DNA of 64,000 bases from Marsupella aquatica (GCA_973895155.1 OZ316899.1:12834001-12898000); one strand, 5' to 3'; numbered from the stretch's first letter, positions 1 to 11,782 are shown. Notes: a model not told the origin generated them from the letters alone. Program-made: numbers and translations.

Positions 1-1261
1 CAGGTGGCTTCAGAACCCCAGGTAGGGTGAATGAAGGGGTGGCCAATACAACGCCCAGTACTACCGAGAGCAGTGCACGAGGGGAGGTGACAAAGAAAGG
101 GAACGTAAAGTTGAATGAGAGACAATGGGTGGATGTTGAGTGTCCTCGTAAGAACCGTTGGCATGCTGATTTGAAAGCTGAAGTATTGCGTTGGTTAGAT
201 GTGAGTGTTATTAATTTTAAAAAACAACATCCAAAAGATTGGAAGACTGTATGTGAAAATGTTGCTGCCAAATGAAATTATGTGGGCAGTGATGATGGCG
301 TGGACATAGGTTGCCTAGAGAGTACAGCAGGTAAAATCATAAAGCAAGAGAGGTGGAGAATGCATAAGGCTTGGAAGGAAGGTGGGGAGAAGCCAGATAT
401 GCCTCCACCAGCCAGTTGGGATGATAAAGTGTGGGCAAGGTTAGTAGCTTATTTTGTAACAGATGCTTCAAAAAAGAAGAGTTCACAGATGACCGAGGCC
501 AGGTTGAGTGTTCAGAACCCTAATCTGACAGGAAGGACCGGCACTGCACCGACAGCAAAACGTTTGGTAAGAATCAATGGCCTAGCTATGTAATTTATGC
601 TACACTATGTACTGTTTTTTAGTGTAAACCCATACATGTAAACTTCGTTTTTTAGTGTACGTTCCCTGAATAATAATGATAACTTGTGTTTGCCATGCAT
701 GTGCAGAAAGCCCAATTGGGGCAAAGCCCTTCAAAAGAAGAGTTGAGGGCTGAAATTGTGAACACCCGGGCTCAAGAGAGTGCATCTGAATCCTCCAAGC
801 ATGTAAGTTATATGAGTTCTGATTGGTAATTGAATGACTTGCGTTGAATTTCAGGTGTACACTGTATATAACATTGATTGTGCATATATTGCCCAACATT
901 TCATATGGAGTGATTGAACCTATACCCTTGTGTCATGTAGGGAGGTGGATCTTCACTTACAAAGATAAGTGGTCGTTTGAAGGCTGTCGAAACATGTCTT
1001 CCAGAGATCAATGAACGTTTGAATTCATTGACTGACTTGTTCCATGTGAACTTCAAGACATTAATGGAAGCTATTGTGTCGGTGAGAGATAATATTAATT
1101 CCAATTCTGCAGGAGTTCCACCATCACCACTTGAGGTGGCAAAGTTGATGCACTCTTCTGGCATGCCAACGACATGTAAGCTTGAAGGTAAGGCCTTTAC
1201 AACTGTGTGGGATATGATTAGTAAATGTATAGTTTAAATTGACATAGTTTGTTGAATGTGT

Positions 1262-1295
1262 TATCACTACAACACTATCGGCCGGTTTTGCGACG
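1262..1295 (+). repeat. Left target duplication (TAT) and left terminal inverted repeat of the CACTA element
   Basis: TAT at 1262-1264 is followed by CACTACAACACTATCGGCC. The first ~30 bases match the inverted right end with one gap and several mismatches. Confidence 0.9.
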
Positions 1296-2050
1296 ACAAT
1301 CTCATCGCAACTAACAAGCCCCTGATTTTCATAATTCTGGCCATTGCGAACATACGCGCATCGCACCACCTTCGCACTTTGCAAACCTAATAACTTCGCA
1401 CGCGGACCATTGCAACGGCATCGCAACACCATGGCAAACTACAAAGCTGAGAGGTTTGCAAGATTCAATACTTGTGCGATCCATTATATGTCGCATAAGG
1501 TTCGCAAACATACACGCACACGTCCCGCATGGGCGTCGATATTTGAGAAGGATTTACCATCGCATCATATTTTGCGAAAGATACTGGTTCAATTGTTTTG
1601 ATGGGGATTGTATGACAAAGAGCGATACCGGTGATTTCAGAAGTTTGTGAACGGTTTCGATTAGGAAAGTGCGATCCTAGAAGTATCACAAAAACCCGAC
1701 ATATTTGGATCTGAAGTTATGAAGTTAATTGACTCAAAAAGTGCGACGCCTTGGGGTTTATATTGTGCGATGGGAATGAGTTCTTAAAGGGTTTGCAAAA
1801 TTATGATCATAGAGGATTCAATACATTATTTGCGAAGGGTTTTCCTTGGGACCCAATGTGGAAGGCAAAATTGTTGTTTTATAAAATGGAAAAGCATGAA
1901 CAAAATGATAGGGCTTCAAAGAACCCTATACATGGACAAGAGGGGGGAAATATCTGATGCTAGGTCCGCCCTTCTAAACCTATGCTGCCTCTTCCTACCC
2001 TAAGCTTCGGCATGACAAGTCACTCTCATGCATGTATCTCTACAAAATAA
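1296..2050. repeat. Left subterminal region of CACTA, rich in TTGCGA/TCGCAA motifs
   Basis: No convincing gene is visible. TCGCA, TTGCGA and TGCGAA motifs recur in both orientations from 1285 to about 1850. The same motif recurs in blocks at 2700-2890, 4210-4440 and 10440-10900. In En/Spm, subterminal short repeats are TNPA binding sites, and these blocks are in the right place for that role. Confidence 0.65.
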
Positions 2051-4096
2051 CTAGAATGGGCTCTTGCGGCTCCTCTTGGTTGGCTTCTTGGCTGGCTTCT
2101 TGCCCTTATCCTTCCAGGGATCCTGTTGGTGACGGGTGCGTGATGACCATCGGCGCTCCTGCTCTTGCTGCTCCTCTGGCTCCTCCTGCCCCTCCTGCTC
2201 CTCCTCCTCATCCTCAGGGTCCTCCTCCTCCCCTTGGTCATCAACGTGTGCTGATGACACACGACTACCACCACTACCACGGTGGGAAGAACCTACCTCA
2301 TGACTACTCCCCCCCCGAGCACCACTAGTACCAGGAGTAGCCCCCTCATCGTCATCACTACTGCTCACATCAGCACCCGACCCCTCAGGCTCATCCGAAT
2401 CCTGCATCCATTACATATCATTAGTTTCCGCAAGACATAAAGGGTCACTCACAATGTTCGCATGCTAATCATATGGTTCACACTTAGACACTTACAGTAG
2501 CCAACTCGGCATCTACCATCGCAAAGAGGTACTTTCATCCATGCTCTATCACCACCTCAATATGCTTTTTTGATATCTTCCTTTTGTACCTCCGATACTG
2601 CCATGCATAAAACCAATTAAAATTGGTTAAATTTGCCCTTAAGCATACCCTATAGCCACAAGTGACGCCTAAATCCTCAACTACTAAACACGACCCAAAA
2701 AAATTTTGAAATTCAAATTTGCGAACCTATAAGCATGGCAACTTGCGAACCACATTTTTTGCAAAGGCGTTGCGATGGAGTTTGCAATGCGCATTTGTTT
2801 GCAAAGGCATCGGAAAATTGAAATGGAAAAAGTCCATGATAGACTTTGCGAGGGGTTTGCAAACAAATGCGCATCGCAACACCTTCGCAAACTGTGTTCC
2901 CGAGAGTTTTTAAAAATTTGCCAAAAATTCTAAGTGTTAGAGTTGCCCTAAACTAGTAACCAAGCAAGCATGCACAACAGCAAGAACATTCGGGGATGTC
3001 ATTCACTTGCATTGCACAACTCTGAAAGGAATAGAGAGGTTAGGGAGGAGCAAGAGGCACTCACAAAGTGTGACTTGAGGCCGGGGAGCCCGCCTTGACC
3101 CAACTTGTGGACTGGATTGGGGGTGGATTTCACTCGTTTGGCTGCATCTGTGAAACGCTTGGGTGGCTTTCCCTCCTGGTCGGCCACCTTCTGCATCTCA
3201 GCTACCTTCTGCTCAAGTGGCTTCAGGTCGTGGTCAGGGGGGAGCTTCCCGGCCTCCTTTGCTTTCAAGGCTCGATCTAGATTGCCCTTCCACTCTTCCA
3301 ACTCGTGAGCTGCCTTAATTTGCACCTCAATCTTGTAAAACGAATTCCAGATGTCCTCGGTGAAGTGGAGGGGTCTGCGCAAGTTCCTGTATGATCTCAA
3401 GTCTTTCAGGTGGGCTCTAATCTTCATCCTGTCATGGTATCGCATTTGAGACATAGAATTTGAAATCTTATCTGCCAACCATTGCTCATCTATGTTAGGC
3501 CCATTGCAAAATGCATCCTTGATTTGGTTGATGACCCTCTTTCGCTTTGCCTTCTCAATCTTCCCCCACTGTATGCCTCGTGAGAAATTGCTTGTGATAA
3601 TTTGCTTGATTGTGCTCTTAGCCCCTGCATACGCTAGCTCAGTTGGAGTCCCACTCGTCTCCAAGGCAATGAATGGAAGTTTTTTTCTTGCTTCCTCTTT
3701 CTGACGTTGCTCCTCCCTCTGTTTTCGAATTGAATCTCTCTCCTCTCTTCTCTTCTGCTTCTCTAGGGCTTGAGGAGAGGCAACTCCCGACTTAGTTCTT
3801 TCCTCTCTCTTCCTTTTTTCCTCTCTAGCCTTCTCTTCAGCTGCGGCCCTCTCCTCCCCCTCTCTAGTAGCTTGTCCTGCTACAATCCCAGTTTGCAAAA
3901 CCTGTCCAAGAATGGCACTCAAAGAGGCAAGCCCTGCTGGAGAATTGAGATTCACTTCTCCCAATTGTGCAGCACTGAGATGTTGGGCCACTAAGTCTGC
4001 CCAAGCATTCTTCTCTTTCTCTGGATTTCCCCCATTGCCACTACCACTACCACTACCACTACCACCTTGCCCTCCACTCCCCTCACCGGTAGCCAT
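2051..4096 (-). pseudogene. tnpA-like second gene of the CACTA element, three exons
   Basis: The first exon starts at 4096 (MATGEGSGGQGG) and runs to 3065. Donor GTGAGT follows. Exon 2 is 2597-2496 and exon 3 is 2401-2051, all joining in phase 0. The protein begins with a Gly/Ser linker, then a conserved block (WADLVAQHLSAAQLGEVN), a long charged Glu/Lys/Arg helix likely to be coiled coil (residues ~85-145), a basic central domain, and a C-terminal tail rich in Asp/Glu and Ser that ends in lysines. Such a charged, low-complexity companion of tnp2 is typical of tnpA-like proteins, which bind subterminal repeats. Exon 2 has one in-frame TGA (2537-2535), probably a decayed CGA. It is divergent from the plus-strand genes, unlike En/Spm where tnpA and tnpD share a transcript. 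Assignment is by position and composition, not by a diagnostic domain. Confidence 0.55.
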
Positions 4097-5934
4097 AGCT
4101 CCCCTCTCTCACAGTCTCCCTCATACTGTTGCGCACGCCCCGGCCCTTCTCGTCTCGCTCAAAAACTGAAATGAGCCCGAATGCGAGCTCCCGCCGATGT
4201 TTATGCCGTTCAAAAACGGGTTTGCAATGACATACGCATGGGAAACTGCGAAGCCCGCGCCCTCGCAAATAGTCTCGCAACTTGCGAGGCACTTCCGAAT
4301 CTATTCCCTTCGCAAGGCCATCGCAACCCGTAGAAGACCCAAAAAATCGTTCTCGGCCTCTGTTTTTGCGAAGTAAGTGCGAAGGCCGTAGGTTCGCAAA
4401 AAGATTCTCTAACTTGTGAAATAATTTGCGAGGCAGGTCTTATCGGTTTAGGGTTGGAAAACACTTTGGGGTGTCAAACGGCTATTAAGGTTTGTCAAAC
4501 GACATTTAAGGTATGTTAAGTGCCCATAAGTTAACATGGAAGGGGTGTCAATGGATGTTTAGGTTGTAAGGATAACTAGAATACAAGTTAACAAAGGTTT
4601 GGGTTTAATTAAAGGTTAGGTTTATATTTGGTTTTAATCTAGGAGTATTTGGTTTAATTAAGGAGGTTAAAACTTGGGTTAGGTTGGAATAAAAGGGTTG
4701 GGTTTAAATTAATGGGTTTGGCTTAGGGTTTAAATTAATGGGTTTGGCTTAGGGTTCAAGGTAGAGGTTTGCATTAGGTTGTGAGTAATTACAGGGGTTG
4801 GGTTTGGTTTTAGTTGAGGGGTTGAATTGTGGTTGTTTTTTAAAGGGATTGGGTTTGGTTTTTAGTTGGGGGGTTTAATTGTGGTTTTTTTAAAGGGGTT
4901 GGGTTTCTAATGTAAGTGTTTGGGTTGGGGTGTAACATGATATAGGGTTGGATTTGGTTCTAATCGAGGGGGTACAATTTTTGCTTAAGTTTTAAAAAAG
5001 GGCCTCAATTTAGGGGTTAGGGTGAAGTTTAGAATAACTATAGGGGTGGGGGTTGGCCTATATAGGTAAAGTAAGGTGTAGATAGGGTAAGGGTTTTATA
5101 TGTAATTGGGGGATTTGGGTTGGGTTTAGGGTAAAGGTTTGAATTTTTAATGAGGGATTTGGGTATTGGTTAGGATAAGGGTAAGGGTTTAGGGTGCTTG
5201 AGGGATTTGGGTTAGGTTTTAATAAAGGGTTTCATTTCATGGTTTGGGTTTAGGGTAGGGGTTTGGGTTCAGGGTAAAGGTTTGAATTTTTAATGAGGGA
5301 TTTGGGTATTGGTTAGGATAAGGGTAAGGGTTTAGGGTGATTGAGGGATTTGGGTTAGGTTTTAATGAAGGGTTTCATTTCATGGTTTGGGTTTAGGGTA
5401 GGGGTTTGGGTTTAGGGTAAAGGTTTGAATTTTTAATGAGGGATTTGGGTATTGGTTAGGGTGAGGGTAAGGGTTTAGGGTGATTGAGGGATTTGGGTTA
5501 CTTATATTTCTTTCTCTATCTCATTAACATGGAGTGGAAAACTCTTTGGCATTGTAGGGCACTTCCCCATGTTTTTTAAAGTTTTGGCTAATGCATGATA
5601 ATGCCTTGTGAGAGCCCGGGCTTCTGAAAGGTATAACATTTTCTCATGCATTTCTAGTCATTGCTATAAATATGGAGGGTTACAATCTATCATCCTTTTT
5701 TTCTGGTTCACCATAAGGCATGGCTTAATTCATTGTATATTGGCAGATTTTCCCCTCCTTCTTCCAGATTTGGTTCATGAAATTTGACCCACAAGATCCG
5801 TCAAGGCATTGCTAAGCCCAGGTCTCATAAAGGTATTTTTCTGTCAATTCTTTTTAATATGTTTAGGTAGGGATTATCAATGATGGTTTTGGTGAAGTTT
5901 TTACTAATCGCCTTCCAATTTCTATACTTGTCAG
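4097..5934. promoter_or_regulatory. Intergenic region between the divergent CACTA genes; candidate bidirectional promoter
   Basis: There is no coding signal. It starts with a TTGCGA/TCGCAA block (4200-4440). A TTTAGGG-like GT-rich tract follows to about 5510, then ordinary AT-rich DNA to the start of the SET gene, with an apparent splice acceptor just before the ATG at 5935. Both neighbouring genes point away from it, so it should hold both promoters. No TATA box was assigned. Confidence 0.5.
4600..5510 (+). repeat. Degenerate telomere-like (TTTAGGG) tract containing a 143-bp tandem repeat
   Basis: The strand is built from GGGTTTAGGG, GGGTTTGGG and GGTTAGG variants of the plant telomere heptamer. 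A longer unit is superimposed. The phrase AAAGGTTTGAATTTTTAATG recurs at 5133, 5276 and 5419, an exact 143-bp spacing, giving about 2.6 copies to about 5500. It lies inside the transposon, so it is not an old chromosome end. Confidence 0.85.
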
Positions 5935-7096
5935 ATGTCTTCATCCTCTACAACTTCCACCACATCAGATTCCTCTTTCGATGAAGAAAGTCGTCCTCCT
6001 CCTCAGCCTGAACCAACCGTACGTCGACCTAGTGGTCCACCACGCCAACTTTGTGGTTGTAAAAAATGTGTGGGGATGGTTGTCCAAAAGTCATATGTAT
6101 GTGCGGAGCACATTGCTCGATATGGCCAACATCGAGGTCTTACACCGGGAGCTTCTTCATCCCGTATGGTGAGTTGTAAACTTACTGTGATTTCCATTTT
6201 ATTTTGTAAATCTTTCTAGGTAGCATAAAATAAAATTTGGGAGGTTCATCACACTCACTTGGTTCCATTTCTTCCTATAGGTATCTAGTAGGCCTACACC
6301 CACTACACCAACACCCTATGTTCCCTCACAAGGAGTTCTAGATGCTATAGGCTCGGCACTTTCACAAGATTTTCGTTTAGTGGCAGCAGGGCAAGGTAGT
6401 GTTGGGACAATTCAGGGTGATGGTATTGTTACAAGAGGGAAAAAAAAGTCAAAAAGACGGCCTAGAGGGGAAGTGGATCAGTACACTTGTAGGGTTGATG
6501 GTAGATGGGGCCCTTGTACCTTCACAGGGAAGTGTGTTCCTATCATAAAGGATTGGAATCCGGAGTGCCTTGGTTTGCCATGTGATATAACCTATGGTGA
6601 GGAGATAGAAGTTTGGGGAAGACGTTGGGTTGTCAAGAGTTCGACCCTAGTGGAGAGGCATGGGTATGGGATTTTCTCTTGTCAGGACATTATTGTGGAT
6701 GGTATGGGTGGAAAAGGGCGCTCTTCGGATGGACCAACGTTGTTCCCGTATGGTGGACCCATTTACAAGAGGAGACATTGGAACATGATCCTTGTACAAC
6801 ACCCTGAGTGGAAGACTTATGCATTGGACATGGATACTTTTGATGGTTGCACCAGAAAGTATTGTGACCAGCGTATAATTGATGGTGATCCCATCCGTAG
6901 TGGGAATATTGCCGGGTTCATCAACAGTACTGTGGGGACCCGGCCTAAGCGTAGGAAAAACTATGAATGGGTTTTTGTTGATGGTCCCCCTCCAGCCCCT
7001 TATGGGCAGAGATATCATCATGACCATTGTCTAGTTGTAGCTAATAGGACCATTCTGGCTGGAGAGGAGTTGTTTACACATTATGAATGGGATTAG
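5935..7096 (+). CDS. SET-domain protein carried by the CACTA element
   Basis: Exons 5935-6168 and 6281-7096 join in frame (donor GTGAGT, acceptor TATAG), giving about 349 residues with no internal stop. The N-terminus is Ser/Thr/Pro-rich and has a short Cys cluster (CGCKKCVGM...C..H) that could bind zinc. The C-terminal ~190 residues read as a SET domain: GYGIFSCQDI, then FPYGGPIY, then GNIAGFINST in the place of the GN..RFINHSC motif, and finally VVANRTILAGEELFTHYEW, matching the GEEL..Y end with its catalytic-type tyrosine. SET domains methylate lysines, usually on histones. The NHSC cysteine is replaced by threonine, and no post-SET Cys cluster follows, so activity is uncertain. The gene is immediately upstream of tnp2 on the same strand. 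It is the best preserved reading frame of the element. Confidence 0.72.
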
Positions 7097-7246
7097 GATT
7101 ACTTTAGGGACATGTATTATACGTTCATCGTATGTGAATGTATGTTTTGTAATGACATGTTCTTTTTATATTGTTAATCATATGTTTTGAGCACTACTAT
7201 ATTTGGAGTTAATTTCATTGTGAATGCTTTATTGTATTGTCTATAG

Positions 7247-10179
7247 AATGTGCGGCCTAGTCAAGATATGTTGCCAAGGAGGTTGAGAGCTACATATCAA
7301 GAAATGGGCTTGCCACAAGACGGGGAAACATCATCAGCAGATTCCTCATCAAGTGACAATGATAATGACAGTCCAGATGAAGGGGCACCTCGGACAGATT
7401 ATGAGGTCATGCAAGACCAAGAGTCAGCCATGGATGACTTCATGACAGATTGGTTTGGTATAGACATTGGTGGTGAAGGAGGTGTCCCACCCAATGAAGG
7501 AGATCCTCCACCAAATGTTGCACATGATCCAAGGCCTCAACGTACACTTGAAGGACAAAAACAATGGGAAGAAGCTGAGGCACATGCTAGAACACCTATT
7601 TATGGGGGTGCTCGTTTGAATAGACTATCTACCATCTTGGCATTGATGAATCTTCAGGCAAAACACAAGGCAAGCAATGCGCTACTATCGGATTTGTTTG
7701 CAATTTGCCATGATCTCTTGTTACCCAGTGAAAATGTATTGCCAGGAACGTGGAAGGAGGCAAAGAGGGTTCTATCATCCATTGGCATGGAATACCATAT
7801 CATTCATGCTTGTGTGAATGACTGCATTCTCTATCATGAGACCAATGCCAGTGCAAATGAGTGTCCAATTTGTCAAGAGCCTCGATATGAAACCAACATG
7901 TTGACCTCAAAGGTGCCTAGAAAAGTTGTTCGTTGGTTTCCTATTATTCCTCGATTGTTGCACATGTACCAATGTTCTGACTTGGCAGAATTGATGGTAT
8001 GGCATAAGACACATCGATCAGAGGCCGGTGTCATGCGGTTACCAGTTGATTCCCCTGCTCACAAGCATGTGGAGTCACAATGGCCAGAGTTTGCACATGA
8101 CCCTCGTCATGTGAGGTTGGGGTTGGCATCAGATGGGGTGAGCCCACACTCCCTTGGAGGGAAAGGGCGCCCTACTTCGGTTTGGCCGGTGGTTGTTATG
8201 AATTACAACCTTCCCCCATGGTTGTCCATGAAAAAGGGATTCTTATTGCTATCATTGATTATCCCAAGTCCATCTAAGGTAAAAAACATGGACACCTACT
8301 TGGCGCTCTTGGTTGGGGAACTCCATAAATTATGGGGGGGTGTATGGGCATATGATGGTCGGACAACTACAGGAGGGTTACCACGTGTCTTCCAATTGAA
8401 GGGAATCATTATGTGGACCATGCATGACTATCCAGGTGAGTGATATGGATTTGTATTTTTTTCATGTATTGGAGATCAAGTTTGTTTGGAAGGAAGTCCC
8501 TCTTTAATTCTATGTACATGAACTTTTCAATTCCTTTGACTCTAATTGAGAATGTTATTTTGTGAGCAGGGTTTGGGTTTGTTTCTGGGTTCCAAAATCA
8601 AGGGTACAAGGCATGCTCCACTTGTGGTCCAAGCCTTCACGATATGGCCAAGTACTCAAAATGGCTGCACAAGATAATCTACCTTGGTCATACCAAGTTT
8701 CTTCCACTTGGGCATCACATGAGGTCTGACCCCCTTTTGTTTTCAGACTTTGACATGATCAATGGTGATGAGCGTGAGATACCTGACTGCACAACATTTT
8801 CGTATTGGAAATCCATAGCTGATAGGGTGGCAGACCCTGAAGATGCCATGGGATTTGATGGTAGTGGATTGACAAGGTGGAGTATACTGGCCACTTTGCC
8901 CTATTGGCCTGAGTTGAAGATTCATCACTTGTTAGACCCCATGCATATAGAGGGAAATGTTGGGAAGGCTTTGATCAAGCACTTTTATGGGGAAAAGAAC
9001 ATTAATTTTAGGGAGGCATGCCAGGATCTAGAACGACATCCAGATGTATGGATAACAATTGATGAAACCACAGGGATGGAACATCGTCCTTCAGCTCCAT
9101 GGGTTTTGAGAATTGGTGAAAGAAGAGAGTTTCGACAACGCATAGGGCAGATGCGGTTTCCTACAGGCTATGGTGCCAATCTACGTAAGGCTTTTGGGAT
9201 GGAGGACAGTCATAAATGGCCAATGTATCTCAAGACACATGACTATCATTGTTTACTACAACATATACTTCCTGTGGCAATCATAGGTTTGGGGAGTGAA
9301 GAACATCTTAGCTACCATTGATCCTAGTTGTCCACGCACTTGGATGGAAGAGAGGGAAGTGGAGGAGGACCGTTTAACAGGTGCAAAAAAACACGCTTAC
9401 TAACCGCAGTGGAGTTGACACAGGTTAGTACTTTCATGTTGAGTAACAACAATGTGATGGAAGATTGGAGAGAGTTTTATGAGGATGCAAAGAGGGAGAG
9501 TCGTCGCCCAAGGATCTTTCCAAAGTTCCTTGAGTATATGAAGGAGAAAGTACTTCAGTTGGATGCTATGGTGGCCCAAGGTGAGAATGTATCACATTTT
9601 CCAGATATGACTCCTGAGGTTCAAACAATTGTTCATGGTCCTTTAAGACTTGTTCAGACCAGAACAGCAATGTGGACACAAGGGAGGCATTTCAGGATTT
9701 CTGACCTTGATGAGAAGAGGGGAAGAACTTTTGATTGTGGACTTCAAGGGCAGTTCATGCAAGATTCACAAAGTAGCCGTCATGACACTAATATGATCAG
9801 AGATGTGGTGCCTCACCATGGGAAGATTGAGGAGATCTTGATCATATCCTATGATGCCGATTCCAAATTTGAAGAGTATGTCTTCAAGTGTAAGTGGTTC
9901 AAAAATCACCTGGTTGGTGATAATCGCACGGTACTTCTTGATGAGTGTGGGTTTACTCGACTGAAGACATCAGCAACTAGCTTTCAACCATCTCATTGGC
10001 AAACATCTGAACCATTTACATTCCCAAGTCACCTTGAGCAGTGTTTCTATATTCCGTACCCACCAGACCCAGAGTAGTCAGTTGTTATACCGTATGTGCC
10101 ACGGTCCCGTTCCATTATCTCGGAAAAACCTGACGTTATTATTGTGTCAAATGGAGGAGAGGATGAGGACCAGGTTTGA
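7247..10179 (+). pseudogene. CACTA tnp2 transposase, two exons, internal deletion and stops
   Basis: Exon 1 begins after an acceptor at 7246 (first ATG at 7268) and runs to 8435. A 134-bp intron (8436-8569) joins in frame to exon 2. The product has the tnp2 (Transposase_21) signatures: an acidic N-terminus, CPIC..PRY, FPIIPRLLHMY, LGLASDGVSP, YNLPPW, then the YKACSTC zinc motif and LLDPMHIEGNV (usually H.LDVMHIEKNV). After HDYHCLLQHILPVA the frame meets TGA (9319) and TAG (9325). The usual ~100-residue stretch that follows, visible in the second tnp2 gene of this window, is missing before the C-terminal part resumes at 9328. A further in-frame TAG at 10075-10077 cuts off 33 codons. It is probably inactive. 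Confidence 0.85.
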
Positions 10180-10936
10180 TGCACTAGTAGTAAAACTTGT
10201 TGTGGGCCCAGAATTTGACCCTAAACTAACTATCATGGTTTTATTTATATTAACATATTAATTTTCTTCTTTTGTTTTACAAACACTTAATTGGACTTTG
10301 AAATTTCATCTCACTGTTATATATGCAACCCTAGCCATTTCCAAAGCTATCCTCATGCATGCCACCTTTTTGAAAACCCTAGCTGTAACCTAAACACATG
10401 CATTCTCCATCTTGTAAAGAAACTCTCTCAAACATTTCCATTCTACAAACTTTTCAAACAACTCTCTTTGCAAAACATTTTCAAGCTTGTCAAGAAGCAA
10501 CTTCTGAACACTTTGTGAATAACACACCATCGGTAATTGTGATGCCAATGGGTTCTCAACTTTGCGAATCAACTGGCTTTGGTAACTTGCGACTATTTAT
10601 ACTTCACAATATCGTGCGAAGCTAATAGGTTCACAAGATATATTTGAGTACATTATTATCGCTAAATTATGAAACAAAATAGATCCAAATGCAATCGCGA
10701 TGGTCGCGGATCCACAAATACTTTGCGAGATGAATAGTATCTGAAAGAGTTGCGAATTCAATCCAATCTCAAACAAATTGCAAGGTATTTAGCTTCGCAA
10801 CACTATGTTGCAAACCTTTGAGCATGGTTTATTGTGATGCGTGTTTGATCACAAAATATCTGAAGTTGATGACATTGCAAGACCATCCCGGCGTAAAAAA
10901 AAGCTTCACAAAAGGGGCCAATATGTAGTAGTGTAT
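10180..10936. repeat. Right subterminal region, right inverted repeat and TAT target duplication of the CACTA element
   Basis: No gene is seen. From about 10440 the sequence is rich in TTTGCAAA, TTGCGA and TCGCAA motifs like the left end. The terminal inverted repeat is about 10903-10933, followed by the TAT duplication at 10934-10936. Confidence 0.85.
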
Positions 10937-11782
10937 TTTCAGTAACATATATTGTGGTTGTTGTGTCCATAGAGAATAAGACAGGTGCTGCAGAGAAGAA
11001 GTATGAGAACCTGGCAAATACTCGCTGTAATTTAGAGGCAACAAAGTTGCAGTCTGTACAAGCAACTTGTTTGACAGAGGGCAGTCAACCATGTTTGGAT
11101 GAGGATGACATTGGCAAGGGAGTGGATGATATCAATGTTGGGGCAAATGAGGATATCAGCAAGCATGACAATGATACCATTGAGCCAGATTCATGCTATG
11201 GAGATCTTGACTCCATTGCAGAGATAAATGATTCGCAGAATGTATCATTCTCAATGATAGGTGTGCCTCTTGTTGAGATAAATCCAACCAAAGATTTAGT
11301 TGGTATGACACTCCCAGGTGGTGAACCTGCTGTTGTGACAGTCCTAACAGAGGAACCTATTGAGCCTAGCTTCACTACTGTGAAGAGAGGAAGCATGCGC
11401 ACACAAAGCAAGTCTGCTGGTGGGAGCAGAGCCACGTCAAAGGTTTCATACAAACCTCCAAGAATGGTGCTGGCATAAAGATCTAAGGTGGAAGTAGGGA
11501 AAGCACCTAATGCTGAGGGACAAAGTGGCTTGTTAGCTGTTGATGAGAGTGGAACACAAGTAGGATTTGGCAGAGTGCAGGTTGGTTCCACAACGTTCCA
11601 TGGCAAGCAGATTCCCCCCAGGTTATTCAGTAGTGTTAGTCACATTACTAGTGAAACCTAAAGTTGTCCTTCCCATTCCAAACACAAATGATGATCCTCC
11701 TCAAAAGACACTTGGAGATGCTACAGGTTCTTTGGTATTATGGCCAAGCAAGTTCATAGAGGATCCATAACAATGTCATGCC

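Larger units (their letters stand above)
1265..10933 (+). mobile_element. Complete CACTA (En/Spm) DNA transposon carrying a SET-domain gene
   Basis: The element begins CACTACAACACTATCGG at 1265. It ends at 10933 with the inverted counterpart, which reads CACTACTACATATTGG on the minus strand. Both ends are flanked by TAT (1262-1264 and 10934-10936), the 3-bp target duplication typical of CACTA elements. Inside are a minus-strand tnpA-like gene (4096-2051), a plus-strand SET-domain gene (5935-7096) and a plus-strand tnp2 transposase (7247-10179) with an internal deletion. TTGCGA/TCGCAA motifs are dense near both ends. The transposase damage suggests this copy cannot move by itself. It sits in an intron of an older En/Spm-type gene. 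Confidence 0.9.
1..11770 (+). pseudogene. En/Spm-type transposase-associated gene (Transposase_24-like), 5' partial, interrupted by a CACTA element
   Basis: The frame is open from the window edge. Exons 1-566, 707-802, 941-1187 and 10973-11478 join through GT-AG introns with matching phases. Exon 1 holds a tryptophan/arginine-rich region (SWDDKVWARLVAYF) and exon 2 the SPSKEELRAEI segment, which resemble the plant Ptta/En/Spm transposase-associated family (Transposase_24). A later segment in another frame (11640-11770, LGDATGSLVLWPSKF) resembles the C-terminal part common in tnpA/Ptta proteins. An in-frame TGA lies at 273-275 and a TAA at 11476-11478, with a frameshift near 11650, so this copy is broken. 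The intron after 1187 contains the complete CACTA element. The acceptor at 10971-10972 still restores the frame (KLE then NKTGAAEKK). A copia element then sits at the 3' end. The family call is from memory and moderate. Confidence 0.6.

Noticed and set aside
2032-2328. Plus-strand proline/alanine-rich frame over the tnpA-like exon
   Set aside because: It is the antisense shadow of an acidic Glu-rich exon on the minus strand.
4600-5510. Interstitial telomere or chromosome-end remnant
   Set aside because: The tract is inside a transposon with verified ends and has a 143-bp higher-order period, so a chromosomal fusion is not needed.
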